Shown: positions 55,682-63,552 of the stretch, piece by piece
How the letters are laid out: each line of letters opens with the position of its first letter
Numbering within the stretch: the stretch's first letter is position 1
NCBI RefSeq assembly: GCF_020510685.1
Contig: NZ_CP075185.1
Location: 868,001-932,000 of the forward strand
Source of the DNA: Dechloromonas denitrificans
GTDB taxonomy: Bacteria > Pseudomonadota > Gammaproteobacteria > Burkholderiales > Rhodocyclaceae
Direction: 5' to 3'
DNA length: 64,000 bases
Program-made: the position numbers and the translations under genes
Notes under the pieces: model-generated
What the model saw: the letters and a program-made list of their open reading frames with translations, nothing else
What the model was told of the DNA's origin: nothing
Databases searched by the model: none

Positions 55682-56564
55682 TTTCCGGGTTGATCAGGCG
55701 GCCGGGCTGCGCCGCCTGCTTGGCGGCGGACAGCAGTTGCAGGTGGTAACGTTTGTTGCCGGCTGCGAAGGCGTCGGGCGCAGCGTCGCGGTTGCCAATC
55801 TGGGCGTGGCCTTGGCTCGGCTCGGCAAGGAAGTCCTGATCATTGACGAGCATGCCTCGCGCGATGACATCGCTTCGTCTTTTGGTCTGGTTGCCCGCTA
55901 CGACTTGCTCAATGTGGTTCAGCGCGAGCTGAGTCTGGCGCAGGTCGTATTGCAGCCGATGAGAGGCCTCCGCGTGTTGCCGGCAAGCAAGGCGGTAAAA
56001 AAACTTGGGCGCCTTTCGTTGGCGCAGCAGCAAACCTTGCTTGACGCGATGTCCGGGCTCGAGCGGCCGGTCGATGTCATCCTGGTCGATGCCTGCATGT
56101 CCCATCCCAATGGTTTCTCACCATTCGGCCTGGCCTCGCAGGAGGCGGTTGTCGTGTTGTCCGGGAGTACCGCCTCGATTACCGAAGCCTATTCGCTGAT
56201 CAAAAAGGTGAGTCAGGCATTCTCGCGCAAGCATTTCCGGATACTGGTCAATAAGGTGCGCAGTCAGCCCGATGCCCGGTCGATTTACGAGAACATCGCG
56301 CAGGTCGCCGCGCAACGTGGAATCGCTCGTCTCGAATATGCCGGCGCCATTCCGCTCGATGAGTCTCTGCGTCAGTCATTCCTGCTCGGTCGGCCGGTTT
56401 TGCTGCAGGCGCCGGATTCCCCGTCAGCGGCAGCTTTCCGCGACATTGCCTCTGATCTGCTGTACTGGCAGCGCGGCGATGGAGAATCAGGCGGGGTCGA
56501 GCATTTCATGCAGCAACTGCTACACTTGAGCCAACGCATAACCCCGAATGTTTTACGAGCCTGA
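55674..56564 (+). CDS. flhG: MinD/ParA-like flagellar number regulator FlhG (FleN)
   Basis: A 296-residue SIMIBI-class ATPase that limits flagellar number and acts with FlhF. The nucleotide loop reads AGCEGVGRSVAVANLG: the glycines are kept but both Lys of the deviant Walker A motif (KGGxGK) are replaced, the second by Arg. Later motifs (VLIIDEHAS, VDVILVDACMS) keep the ParA pattern. GTG at 55674, which overlaps flhF by 8 bp, is preferred because GGAGC lies before it; the longer frame adds 10 non-conserved residues. ATP hydrolysis may be weak or absent. Confidence 0.9.
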   Translation: MADFRVDQAAGLRRLLGGGQQLQVVTFVAGCEGVGRSVAVANLGVALARLGKEVLIIDEHASRDDIASSFGLVARYDLLNVVQRELSLAQVVLQPMRGLRVLPASKAVKKLGRLSLAQQQTLLDAMSGLERPVDVILVDACMSHPNGFSPFGLASQEAVVVLSGSTASITEAYSLIKKVSQAFSRKHFRILVNKVRSQPDARSIYENIAQVAAQRGIARLEYAGAIPLDESLRQSFLLGRPVLLQAPDSPSAAAFRDIASDLLYWQRGDGESGGVEHFMQQLLHLSQRITPNVLRA

Positions 56565-57316
56565 TGTATACCGCTGCCGGGCAGCCAGATAGAGACCTGT
56601 TGGTTCAGCGGTTCATGCCGCTGGTGAAGCGCGTCGCCTATCATTTGTTGGCGCGTCTGCCGGCCAGCGTCCAGTTCGACGATCTGGTGCAGAACGGGAT
56701 GATCGGCCTGCTCGACGCGATGGAGCGATATCAGGAAGGTTTCGGCGCCCAGTTCGAAACCTATGCGACGCAGCGGGTGCGCGGTGCCATGCTGGATGGC
56801 CTGCGGGAGAATGACTGGCTGCCGCGCAGTCTGCGTCGCGAGTTGCGGCGCATCGAAGCGGCAATCAGCCAGCTCGAGCACGCCCATGGTCGCGCACCAT
56901 CAGAAAGCGAACTGGCCGACGCGCTGGAGATGACGTTGCTGGATTATCAGAAGACCCTCCAGGATGCACGGGGTCATCAACTGGTGTATTTCGACGACTT
57001 CGCCGGGGAAGGCGATGAGGATTTTCTCGAACGCCATTTCACCGACAACGACGCTGACCCAGCGAACATCCTCGAAGACCGGAATACCAGGGAAATGCTG
57101 GTTCAGGCCATCGGCCTTCTGCCTGAACGGGAAAAGCTGATGATGGCGTTGTATTACGAACAGGAACTGAATTTGCGGGAAATCGGGGAAGTCATGGGAG
57201 TGACGGAGTCCCGCGTCTGCCAGTTGCATACCCAGGCGGTGGCGCGTCTGCGCAGCCAGTTCCTCGGTCAGATACCGGCAATAAAAAAGCGGCGCAAGGA
57301 GAAAACGCTTGGATAA
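56564..57316 (+). CDS. fliA: flagellar sigma factor FliA (sigma28)
   Basis: A 250-residue sigma factor for late flagellar and chemotaxis promoters. Region 2 includes DDLVQNGMIGLLDAMERY and region 4 EIGEVMGVTESRVCQLHTQA. It is held inactive by FlgM (59334-59618). The ATG overlaps the flhG stop by 1 bp. A good sigma28 promoter is present before flgM. Confidence 0.97.
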   Translation: MYTAAGQPDRDLLVQRFMPLVKRVAYHLLARLPASVQFDDLVQNGMIGLLDAMERYQEGFGAQFETYATQRVRGAMLDGLRENDWLPRSLRRELRRIEAAISQLEHAHGRAPSESELADALEMTLLDYQKTLQDARGHQLVYFDDFAGEGDEDFLERHFTDNDADPANILEDRNTREMLVQAIGLLPEREKLMMALYYEQELNLREIGEVMGVTESRVCQLHTQAVARLRSQFLGQIPAIKKRRKEKTLG

Positions 57317-58049
57317 AATCAGCCTGGCCGGCCTGGCGATCGGCTTGATCGCCATCATTGGTGGCCAGATTCTAGAAGGGGGGCACGTTGGCTCGCTCGT
57401 TCAGCCAACGGCTTTGCTTATTGTCCTGGGGGGGACTTTGGGAGCCGTTCTTCTGCAAAGTCCGGCCCATGTCTTCAAGCGCGGCATGAAAATGGCCAAG
57501 TGGGTGTGGGTGCCGCCGATCATCGAGCAGAAGCGTCTGATCGAACAGGTCTTGACCTGGAGTCAGCTTTCTCGCCGCGAGGGCCTCTTGGCACTGGAAA
57601 ACTATATTCCTGCCCTGAAAGATGACTTCGCCAAAAAGGGACTGCAGTTGCTGGTCGATGGTGCCGATCCGGAGCGTATCCGTGAACTCCTTGAAGTCGA
57701 GATCGACACATTCGAGGAAGAATGGCGGCAGTCGGCAAAAGTCTGGGAGTCAGCCGGCGGTTACTCGCCAACCATCGGGATCATTGGTGCGGTGATGGGC
57801 CTGATCCACGTGATGGAAAACCTGTCTGACCCGACCAAGCTGGGTTCGGGCATTGCGGTGGCGTTTGTGGCGACAATTTACGGGGTTGGTCTGGCCAATC
57901 TGGTTTACTTGCCGATTGCCGGCAAGCTCAAGTACTACATCACCAGAATGGTCGCCACTCGCGAAATGCTGATCGATGGCCTGGTTGGCATCGCCCTTGG
58001 CGACAATCCGCGCATTATCGAAGGTCGTCTGAAGGGCTATCTGCTCTAA
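57309..58049 (+). CDS. motC: second flagellar stator protein, MotA family (MotC)
   Basis: A 246-residue stator channel subunit of the MotC/PomA-like branch. Four helices and the SPTIGIIGAVMGLIHVMENL segment are present. It starts with TTG at 57309, overlapping fliA by 8 bp, with AAGGAGAAAA as ribosome site. It differs from MotA (29477) in length and loop. The motD ATG overlaps its stop. Confidence 0.93.
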   Translation: MDKISLAGLAIGLIAIIGGQILEGGHVGSLVQPTALLIVLGGTLGAVLLQSPAHVFKRGMKMAKWVWVPPIIEQKRLIEQVLTWSQLSRREGLLALENYIPALKDDFAKKGLQLLVDGADPERIRELLEVEIDTFEEEWRQSAKVWESAGGYSPTIGIIGAVMGLIHVMENLSDPTKLGSGIAVAFVATIYGVGLANLVYLPIAGKLKYYITRMVATREMLIDGLVGIALGDNPRIIEGRLKGYLL

Positions 58050-58831
58050 TGGCTCGCAAGCGTCGCCCGGAGGAGCCGGAGAACCATGAGCGTTGGATGG
58101 TTTCCTACGCCGACTTTCTGACGCTGCTGTTCGCGTTCTTTGTCGTGATGTATGCGATTTCCTCGGTTAACGAAGGGAAATACAAGGTCCTTTCAAACTC
58201 GCTGTCGAATGCCTTCACGAATACTACGGCTGCAGCCGGCGGGCAGCCGATAGCGGTGCTGCAGGGCGCGCCGCCGATTCCCCCGCGGCCGATCGCCAAG
58301 CCGGACAAAGTGCCCGAACTGAAAAAAGTCGAGCAGCGCAACAAAATGAAGAATATCGCCGGCGACATCATGCAGGCTCTGCAGCCGCTGGTCGCTCAAG
58401 GCAAGGTGCGGCTGCTTGAAACCAGCCGGGGCGTGACCATTGAAATCAATGACAGCATTTTGTTTCCGGCCGGCCAGTCGAAGCTCCAGCCGGCATCGAT
58501 CAGTGCCATGCTGGCGATCGCCCAAGTGTTGGCGGCCTCGGATTTTCCAATCACCATCGAAGGCCATACCGACAACGTGCCGATCGCGACGCCGCAGTTT
58601 CCCTCCAACTGGGAGCTCTCGGCCATGCGGGCGACCACTGTACTGCGTCTGTTCAACGATGGCGGAGTTGGGGCGGAGCGTCTGACTGCAATTGGTTACG
58701 GCGAGACCAGGCCGCTCGAAACGAATACGACGGTGGAAGGCCGGGCGCGCAATCGGCGGGTCAGTATCCTGATCGACTCCAACCGTCCAGAAGAGCCGAC
58801 CGAGATTCAAGAGCGACGGGTTGGCAATTAA
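58049..58831 (+). CDS. motD: second flagellar stator protein, MotB family (MotD)
   Basis: A 260-residue partner of MotC. The ion-binding Asp is Asp22 in SYADFLTLLFAFF; an OmpA-like domain follows (TIEGHTDNVPI, RARNRRVSILI). The ATG overlaps the motC stop (TAATG). Two stator sets allow the motor to work under different loads or surfaces, as in Pseudomonas. Confidence 0.93.
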   Translation: MARKRRPEEPENHERWMVSYADFLTLLFAFFVVMYAISSVNEGKYKVLSNSLSNAFTNTTAAAGGQPIAVLQGAPPIPPRPIAKPDKVPELKKVEQRNKMKNIAGDIMQALQPLVAQGKVRLLETSRGVTIEINDSILFPAGQSKLQPASISAMLAIAQVLAASDFPITIEGHTDNVPIATPQFPSNWELSAMRATTVLRLFNDGGVGAERLTAIGYGETRPLETNTTVEGRARNRRVSILIDSNRPEEPTEIQERRVGN

Positions 58832-58866
58832 TACCGCCTGATCGGCCCGCTGGGCTACCTACAGAT

Positions 58867-59334
58867 TCAGGCCGAGTCTACGATCCGGCTGCCGCTGACC
58901 GGGGCGGCTTGGCCGTCACTGCCGTAGAGCGCGTGGTGTTGTTCGCTTTGCCGGGTAAGAATCGTCAGTGCATCTGACGCCAGTTGCAGATGCATGTTGA
59001 CAAGACCGGCGTTGAGTTCGTGCAGCTGTTTGGCTTCGCGGGACAACTCGAGCAATTTTTCCCAGTTGACCGCAGCGTTGCTTTCTTCCGGGTGCTGCGC
59101 GAGCCATCCTGCCATTGCTTCACGGGTGTTCTGGTCGTCGGTAATGCCCAATGCCAAGCGCCGGTCGGCCTCGAGGGTGTTGAGTTGCTCGGCCAACCCT
59201 GTTTTTTCTGCCCCGATCTCTTGCAGGACTGAGGGATCAGCCCGCTTGAGCGCATCCTGCTCGTCTTTCAGCAGGACGACGAAGCGGGAGATCAGTTCGA
59301 TCTCGCGCTCGGTAATCGCGGCAACTTCGGCCAT
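58867..59334 (-). CDS. flgN: flagellar chaperone FlgN
   Basis: A 155-residue helical cytoplasmic chaperone for the hook-filament junction proteins FlgK and FlgL. It has two long amphipathic helices (about 1-70 and 85-140) and no enzymatic motif; identity rests on size, helix pattern and position immediately after flgM, whose stop overlaps its ATG region. Confidence 0.85.
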   Translation of the reverse strand: MAEVAAITEREIELISRFVVLLKDEQDALKRADPSVLQEIGAEKTGLAEQLNTLEADRRLALGITDDQNTREAMAGWLAQHPEESNAAVNWEKLLELSREAKQLHELNAGLVNMHLQLASDALTILTRQSEQHHALYGSDGQAAPVSGSRIVDSA

Positions 59335-59618
59335 CAGGCTTCCTGTTTGCTGCCGCTACTGACCAGGTCGCGGGCCGATTCGATCAAACGGTCGGCGATT
59401 GCCTCCGGATTGATCTTGAAGCGCCCTTCCGAGATGGCTTGCTTGATTTCCTGAATGCGAGCGGAGTTCACCGGGGGCTTTTCGCTTCCCGCAAGGGTGC
59501 TCCCCAGCTGACTCAGGCTTACCGATTCCGTTGGTTCGGCTGCTGGCGCGGCTTTTGGCGTTTGTGCCTTGGCGGCTATGGTGGCTGTCGTTGCCTTGTA
59601 TGAACTGTCGATCTTCAT
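59334..59618 (-). CDS. flgM: anti-sigma28 factor FlgM
   Basis: A 94-residue protein that binds FliA and is exported once the hook is complete. The N-terminus is Ala/Pro-rich and disordered; the C-terminal half (ARIQEIKQAISEGRFKINPE) is the conserved sigma28-binding part with AIADRLIESA. A consensus sigma28 promoter lies 35 bp upstream, so FliA drives its own inhibitor. Confidence 0.95.
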   Translation of the reverse strand: MKIDSSYKATTATIAAKAQTPKAAPAAEPTESVSLSQLGSTLAGSEKPPVNSARIQEIKQAISEGRFKINPEAIADRLIESARDLVSSGSKQEA

Positions 59619-59652
59619 GATGATCTTCTCAAAACTTTAGGAGTTGTCCTGA

Positions 59653-59679
59653 TTATCGGCTAACGCGGAGCAAACTTTA
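59653..59679 (-). promoter_or_regulatory. sigma28 (FliA) promoter of flgMN
   Basis: On the minus strand TAAAGTTT-N11-GCCGATAA matches the FliA consensus at every position. It begins 3 bp after the flgA stop and ends about 35 bp before the flgM ATG. Confidence 0.93.
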
Positions 59680-59681
59680 GC

Positions 59682-60359
59682 TTAATACGAAACTTCAACG
59701 CTACCGTCGGCTTGTGCAATGCCACTCAGGGTCTGGCCGGAATTCATGCGAACCTGAACCATCTGGCCTTCCGCGGCATTATTTACAGCTTTGCCCTCGG
59801 CGCTGACGGCGAAGCCCGAGCCGCGGGAGATGAGGCGGACCGACATGCCCTGGCGAACGACCAGCGGCGCCTGCAGTTGGTCGCTGCGCAGTGCTTGGCC
59901 GGCGCCCAGAGAATTCCGCAAAGTCTTCCCGATCGCCATCTCGGGGTCGGTCACCACACCGGTCGGCAGGCTCGAAACGTCGCCCGATAAGGTGGTCAGA
60001 TCGCTTGCCTGCAGGGTTTGGCCGGCGGCCAGAGGGCGTGTGGTCGTTACGTAGCTGCCGCTGACGGCAATTTGGACCGGCACCAAGGCGCTCCAGATAT
60101 TCGGGCCGAGGCAGCGCACGCCGATGTGGGTCTTCCCGCTCAGGCGCGTACCGGGGGGCGAGTAGGCTTCGTGAGCCGAGCAGGGGGGGAGCCGACTGAC
60201 GTCAAGCTTGCCCATGGTGATGGTGACCTTGCCAGGCAGGCCTTGCGTTTGCAGGCGAACATAACGTTCGGCGGTATCCAGAACGATGTCGGTTTCAGCC
60301 GGCAAGGCCTGGTTCGACAAGGTCAGGATGAGGATCAGGAGAAAGCGACGCGGCAACAT
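59682..60359 (-). CDS. flgA: flagellar basal body P-ring assembly chaperone FlgA
   Basis: A 225-residue periplasmic protein that helps assemble the FlgI P ring. A signal peptide ends near residue 20 (NQALPAET). The SAF-like domain and C-terminal beta fold are seen in GSYVTTTRPLAAGQTLQ, GQALRSDQL and GSGFAVSAEGKAVNNAAEGQ. It diverges from flgB across 155 bp. Confidence 0.93.
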   Translation of the reverse strand: MLPRRFLLILILTLSNQALPAETDIVLDTAERYVRLQTQGLPGKVTITMGKLDVSRLPPCSAHEAYSPPGTRLSGKTHIGVRCLGPNIWSALVPVQIAVSGSYVTTTRPLAAGQTLQASDLTTLSGDVSSLPTGVVTDPEMAIGKTLRNSLGAGQALRSDQLQAPLVVRQGMSVRLISRGSGFAVSAEGKAVNNAAEGQMVQVRMNSGQTLSGIAQADGSVEVSY

Positions 60360-60469
60360 CCGACTATTCTGCCTGATCGACGGCTATCCGGGGCCGTTGT
60401 TGCGGCAACTTTTGCCGAGGTGGAGGCGCCTGAGTTGCCGGAAGGGGCGAAAAGCCCCGTTATTGTCGA

Positions 60470-60485
60470 TGGCATGGACTGTGCT
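60470..60485 (+). promoter_or_regulatory. sigma54 (RpoN) promoter of flgBCDEF
   Basis: TGGCATG-N4-GTGCT matches the RpoN consensus TGGCACG-N4-TTGCW at 10 of 12 positions, with the invariant GG and GC at 10-bp spacing. It lies 30 bp before the flgB ATG. Confidence 0.75.
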
Positions 60486-60514
60486 TTTAAAACTTCGAAT
60501 CTTTGGAGCGAATG

Positions 60515-60925
60515 ATGGCCAGTCTTGAACAACATGTATCGGTACTAAGTCAGGCGATGAATCTGCGCACGCAGCGGCATCAGGTGTTGGCATCGAATAT
60601 TGCCAATGCCGATACGCCGAATTACAAAGCGCGCGATTTCAGCTTTGAGTCAGCCATGCAGAATGCGCTGGCCGGGCGGAACTCGGCCGGTGGGGTAGAC
60701 ATGGCGCGGACCTCGGCGGGTCACATGAGCGGCAACGCGTCGAGCGGCCCGGCAATGCTGAAGTTCCGGACAGATACCCAATCGGCCGTCGACGGCAACA
60801 CGGTCGATATGGATGTCGAGCGCACCCAGATCACCGAAAACGCCCTGCAGTACCAGATTGTCAGTCAGTTGATCGGTGACAAGTTCAAGGGCATTCGTAG
60901 CGCACTGAGCAGCACCGGCGGTTAA
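60515..60925 (+). CDS. flgB: flagellar basal body rod protein FlgB
   Basis: A 136-residue proximal rod protein. The N-terminal rod motif HQVLASNIANADTPNYKARD is present. The ATG at 60515 is chosen because GGAG lies 6 bp before; ATG at 60512 and TTG at 60503 are also in frame. It is transcribed from a likely sigma54 promoter. flgC follows by 11 bp. Confidence 0.95.
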   Translation: MASLEQHVSVLSQAMNLRTQRHQVLASNIANADTPNYKARDFSFESAMQNALAGRNSAGGVDMARTSAGHMSGNASSGPAMLKFRTDTQSAVDGNTVDMDVERTQITENALQYQIVSQLIGDKFKGIRSALSSTGG

Positions 60926-60936
60926 GGGAAAGATCA

Positions 60937-61350
60937 ATGAGCCTCTTCAATGTCTTCCAGGTTTCATCAAGCGCCATGACGGCGCAGTCGATGCGCCTCA
61001 ATACCACGGCCTCCAACCTGGCCAACGCCGACAGCATCGTTTCGGCGGACGGCAAGCCGTATCGCGCCAAGCAGGTCGTATTCGAGGCGACGCCAATGGG
61101 CAATGCCGGCGAAATGTCGAAGGGCGTTCGCGTCCGGCAGATCGTCGAGGATGCGTCGCCGGCGCGCCTGGTCTATGACCCGAAGAATCCCGCGGCGGAT
61201 GAAAAGGGCTATGTCGCCTTTCCCAACGTCAATGTGGTTGAAGAAATGACCAACATGATTTCGGCCTCGCGTTCGTATCAAACGAACGTCGAGGTTATGA
61301 ATACCGCCAAGACCATGATGCTGCGTACCCTGCAGATCGGTCAGTCCTAA
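60937..61350 (+). CDS. flgC: flagellar basal body rod protein FlgC
   Basis: A 137-residue rod protein with NTTASNLANADSIVS at the N-terminus and MISASRSYQTNVEVMNTAKTM-type C-terminal helix. Second gene of the flgBCDEF unit. Confidence 0.96.
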   Translation: MSLFNVFQVSSSAMTAQSMRLNTTASNLANADSIVSADGKPYRAKQVVFEATPMGNAGEMSKGVRVRQIVEDASPARLVYDPKNPAADEKGYVAFPNVNVVEEMTNMISASRSYQTNVEVMNTAKTMMLRTLQIGQS

Positions 61351-61367
61351 TTTTTCAGGAGAAGAGC

Positions 61368-62057
61368 ATGGCTACCGTAAATGATGTACCGAAAAGCAAT
61401 ACTGCAGCCGATGTCTATGCCGCGATCAATGGCTCTGCCAGTTCAACCAAGACGACCAGTGCTGCAGCCGATCAGGAGAAACAATTTCTGACCCTGCTGA
61501 TGACGCAGATCAAGAATCAGGATCCGCTGAATCCGATGGATAACGCTGCGGTCACTACGCAATTGGCACAATTGAATACGGTAAGTGGAATCGAGAAGCT
61601 CAATACCACGCTGACGACGCTGCTTGGCGGCTATAGCGAAACACAGGCGATGCAGACTGCCGGGATGATCGGCAAAAATGTCATGGTTGCCGGCAATAAA
61701 TTGCCGCTCGCTTCCAGCCAGGCGGTGGGCGCTATCCAGCTTGAATCGAAGGCAGACAAAGTTACGCTGACGATCAAAGATTCCACCGGAAAAATTGTTC
61801 AGACCACCGAGTTGGGCGAGCAGGCGGCCGGGAATTCCTATTTTGCCTGGGACGGCAAGGATTCGTCCGGCAAGGTTCTGGCCGATGGCGATTACACATT
61901 TTCGGTTGATGCCAAGACGTCTGATGGTAAAGCGGTGAAAGCGACTGCCATGCAGGTAGGCACGGTTTCTGCTGTTGTTCGGTCAGGAACTGGTTTCAAG
62001 CTGGACCTTGGCTCGATGGGGCAATTTGCTTTCTCGGACGTCCAGGAAGTTATTTAA
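61368..62057 (+). CDS. flgD: flagellar hook capping protein FlgD
   Basis: A 229-residue scaffold for hook growth. The N-terminal segment FLTLLMTQIKNQDPLNPMDN is the family signature; the C-terminal part has FlgD Ig-like and Tudor-like folds (YFAWDGKDSSGKVLADGDY). Spacing to flgE is 13 bp. Confidence 0.96.
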   Translation: MATVNDVPKSNTAADVYAAINGSASSTKTTSAAADQEKQFLTLLMTQIKNQDPLNPMDNAAVTTQLAQLNTVSGIEKLNTTLTTLLGGYSETQAMQTAGMIGKNVMVAGNKLPLASSQAVGAIQLESKADKVTLTIKDSTGKIVQTTELGEQAAGNSYFAWDGKDSSGKVLADGDYTFSVDAKTSDGKAVKATAMQVGTVSAVVRSGTGFKLDLGSMGQFAFSDVQEVI

Positions 62058-62070
62058 GAGGGGTTGAAAA

Positions 62071-63531
62071 ATGGCATTCCAGCAAGCACTTAGCGGTCTT
62101 AACGCCGCCTCCAAGGCTATCGACGCGACCAGTCACAATATTGCCAACTCCAGCACGGTCGGTTACAAGTCTTCGTCCGCGCATTTTTCGGATGTTTACG
62201 CTGCATCGCTGAATGGGGCAGGCGCCAGCCAGATCGGTATCGGCGTTACGCTTTCCGGCATTCAGCAGCAATTCACTCAGGGCAACCTGACGTCGACGAA
62301 CAATCCGCTGGATATATCGATCAACGGCAATGGTTTCTTCCGGATGGATCAGAACGGCGCCACGACTTTTGCCCGCAATGGCCAGTTCCATCTCGACAAG
62401 AACGGTTACATCATCAACGATCAGTCGCTCAAGTTGACGGGTTTTGCTGCGCAGGCAGGGGTTATCGTTCCGTCTACGCCCAAACCTCTGCAAATATCGG
62501 CTTCCGACTTGCCGCCGATTGAAACGGGGACAAGCACGACGGCGGGTTATCAGGGCGTCAAGGCCAATCTCAATTTCGATTCGCGGCAGACAGAACCTAA
62601 ATTGGCGTGGACGGGTGCCACCGTCCCAACCGCCGCCAGCATCATCGCCGCCGTCCCCGGCATTACTCCGGCGATCTCCGCTGCAATTACCGGAGCCTTT
62701 GGCGGAACCCCGAGTGCTATAGCGCTCGCCGTTACCGGCGCCGGCGGTACTGCAACTCAAGCGGCAGCGGCGCAAGCTGCTGCCGCTGCAGGCTCGGTCT
62801 ATACCCCCGATCCGCTGAGCTACAACTACTCCACTGCGCTCTCAGTTTATGACAGCCTGGGGAATGCCCACACGTTGACGATGTATCTTGAGAAGACGGC
62901 TACTGCCGGTGAATGGAAACCGCACTACACCGTCGATGGCACGAGCGATGCGTATGTTAGCGTCACCGGTGGTCCATTGAAGTTTGACACTAATGGCAAG
63001 CTTGACCCCGCATCCAATCCGATCAGTCTAACGATCAATCTGAATAGCGTGGCCACCGCATTGGGTTCGACCAATAATGCGAATCCGACGATGACATTCA
63101 ATGTCGATTACACCGGTTCATCACAGTTTGGCAGTGCCTTCGGGAACAATCGCCTGGAACAGGATGGCTACACGGCGGGTCATCTGGTCGGCCTCTCGGT
63201 CGGCAGCGACGGCATCATCCAGGGGCGTTACAGCAATGGCCAGACTTTCGCCCAAGGTCAGATAGTTCTTGCCAACTTTACCAATCCGAACGGTTTGCAA
63301 TCGCTGGGTAATAACCAGTGGAGCGAAACCTCGGTATCCGGACCGCCACTGGTTGGTGCGCCGAATACCTCGAATCTGGGGTCGTTGTCGGCATCGAACG
63401 TGGAGGAATCCAATGTCGATTTGACCGCCGAATTGGTTAACCTGATCACCCAGCAGCGCAATTACCAAGCCAACTCCCAATCGATCAAGACCCAGGATCA
63501 GATCATGCAGACCCTGGTCAACCTGCGCTAA
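62071..63531 (+). CDS. flgE: flagellar hook protein FlgE
   Basis: A 486-residue hook subunit. The N-terminus (SGLNAASKAIDATSHNIANS) and C-terminus (ELVNLITQQRNYQANSQSIK) form the D0/D1 coiled domain. A low-complexity insertion of about 60 residues (about 184-245), rich in Ala, Gly, Ile and Pro, lies before YNYSTALSVYDSLGNAHTLT and makes it longer than many FlgE. Confidence 0.96.
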   Translation: MAFQQALSGLNAASKAIDATSHNIANSSTVGYKSSSAHFSDVYAASLNGAGASQIGIGVTLSGIQQQFTQGNLTSTNNPLDISINGNGFFRMDQNGATTFARNGQFHLDKNGYIINDQSLKLTGFAAQAGVIVPSTPKPLQISASDLPPIETGTSTTAGYQGVKANLNFDSRQTEPKLAWTGATVPTAASIIAAVPGITPAISAAITGAFGGTPSAIALAVTGAGGTATQAAAAQAAAAAGSVYTPDPLSYNYSTALSVYDSLGNAHTLTMYLEKTATAGEWKPHYTVDGTSDAYVSVTGGPLKFDTNGKLDPASNPISLTINLNSVATALGSTNNANPTMTFNVDYTGSSQFGSAFGNNRLEQDGYTAGHLVGLSVGSDGIIQGRYSNGQTFAQGQIVLANFTNPNGLQSLGNNQWSETSVSGPPLVGAPNTSNLGSLSASNVEESNVDLTAELVNLITQQRNYQANSQSIKTQDQIMQTLVNLR

Positions 63532-63552
63532 GCGACGAACTGAGTCACTGAC

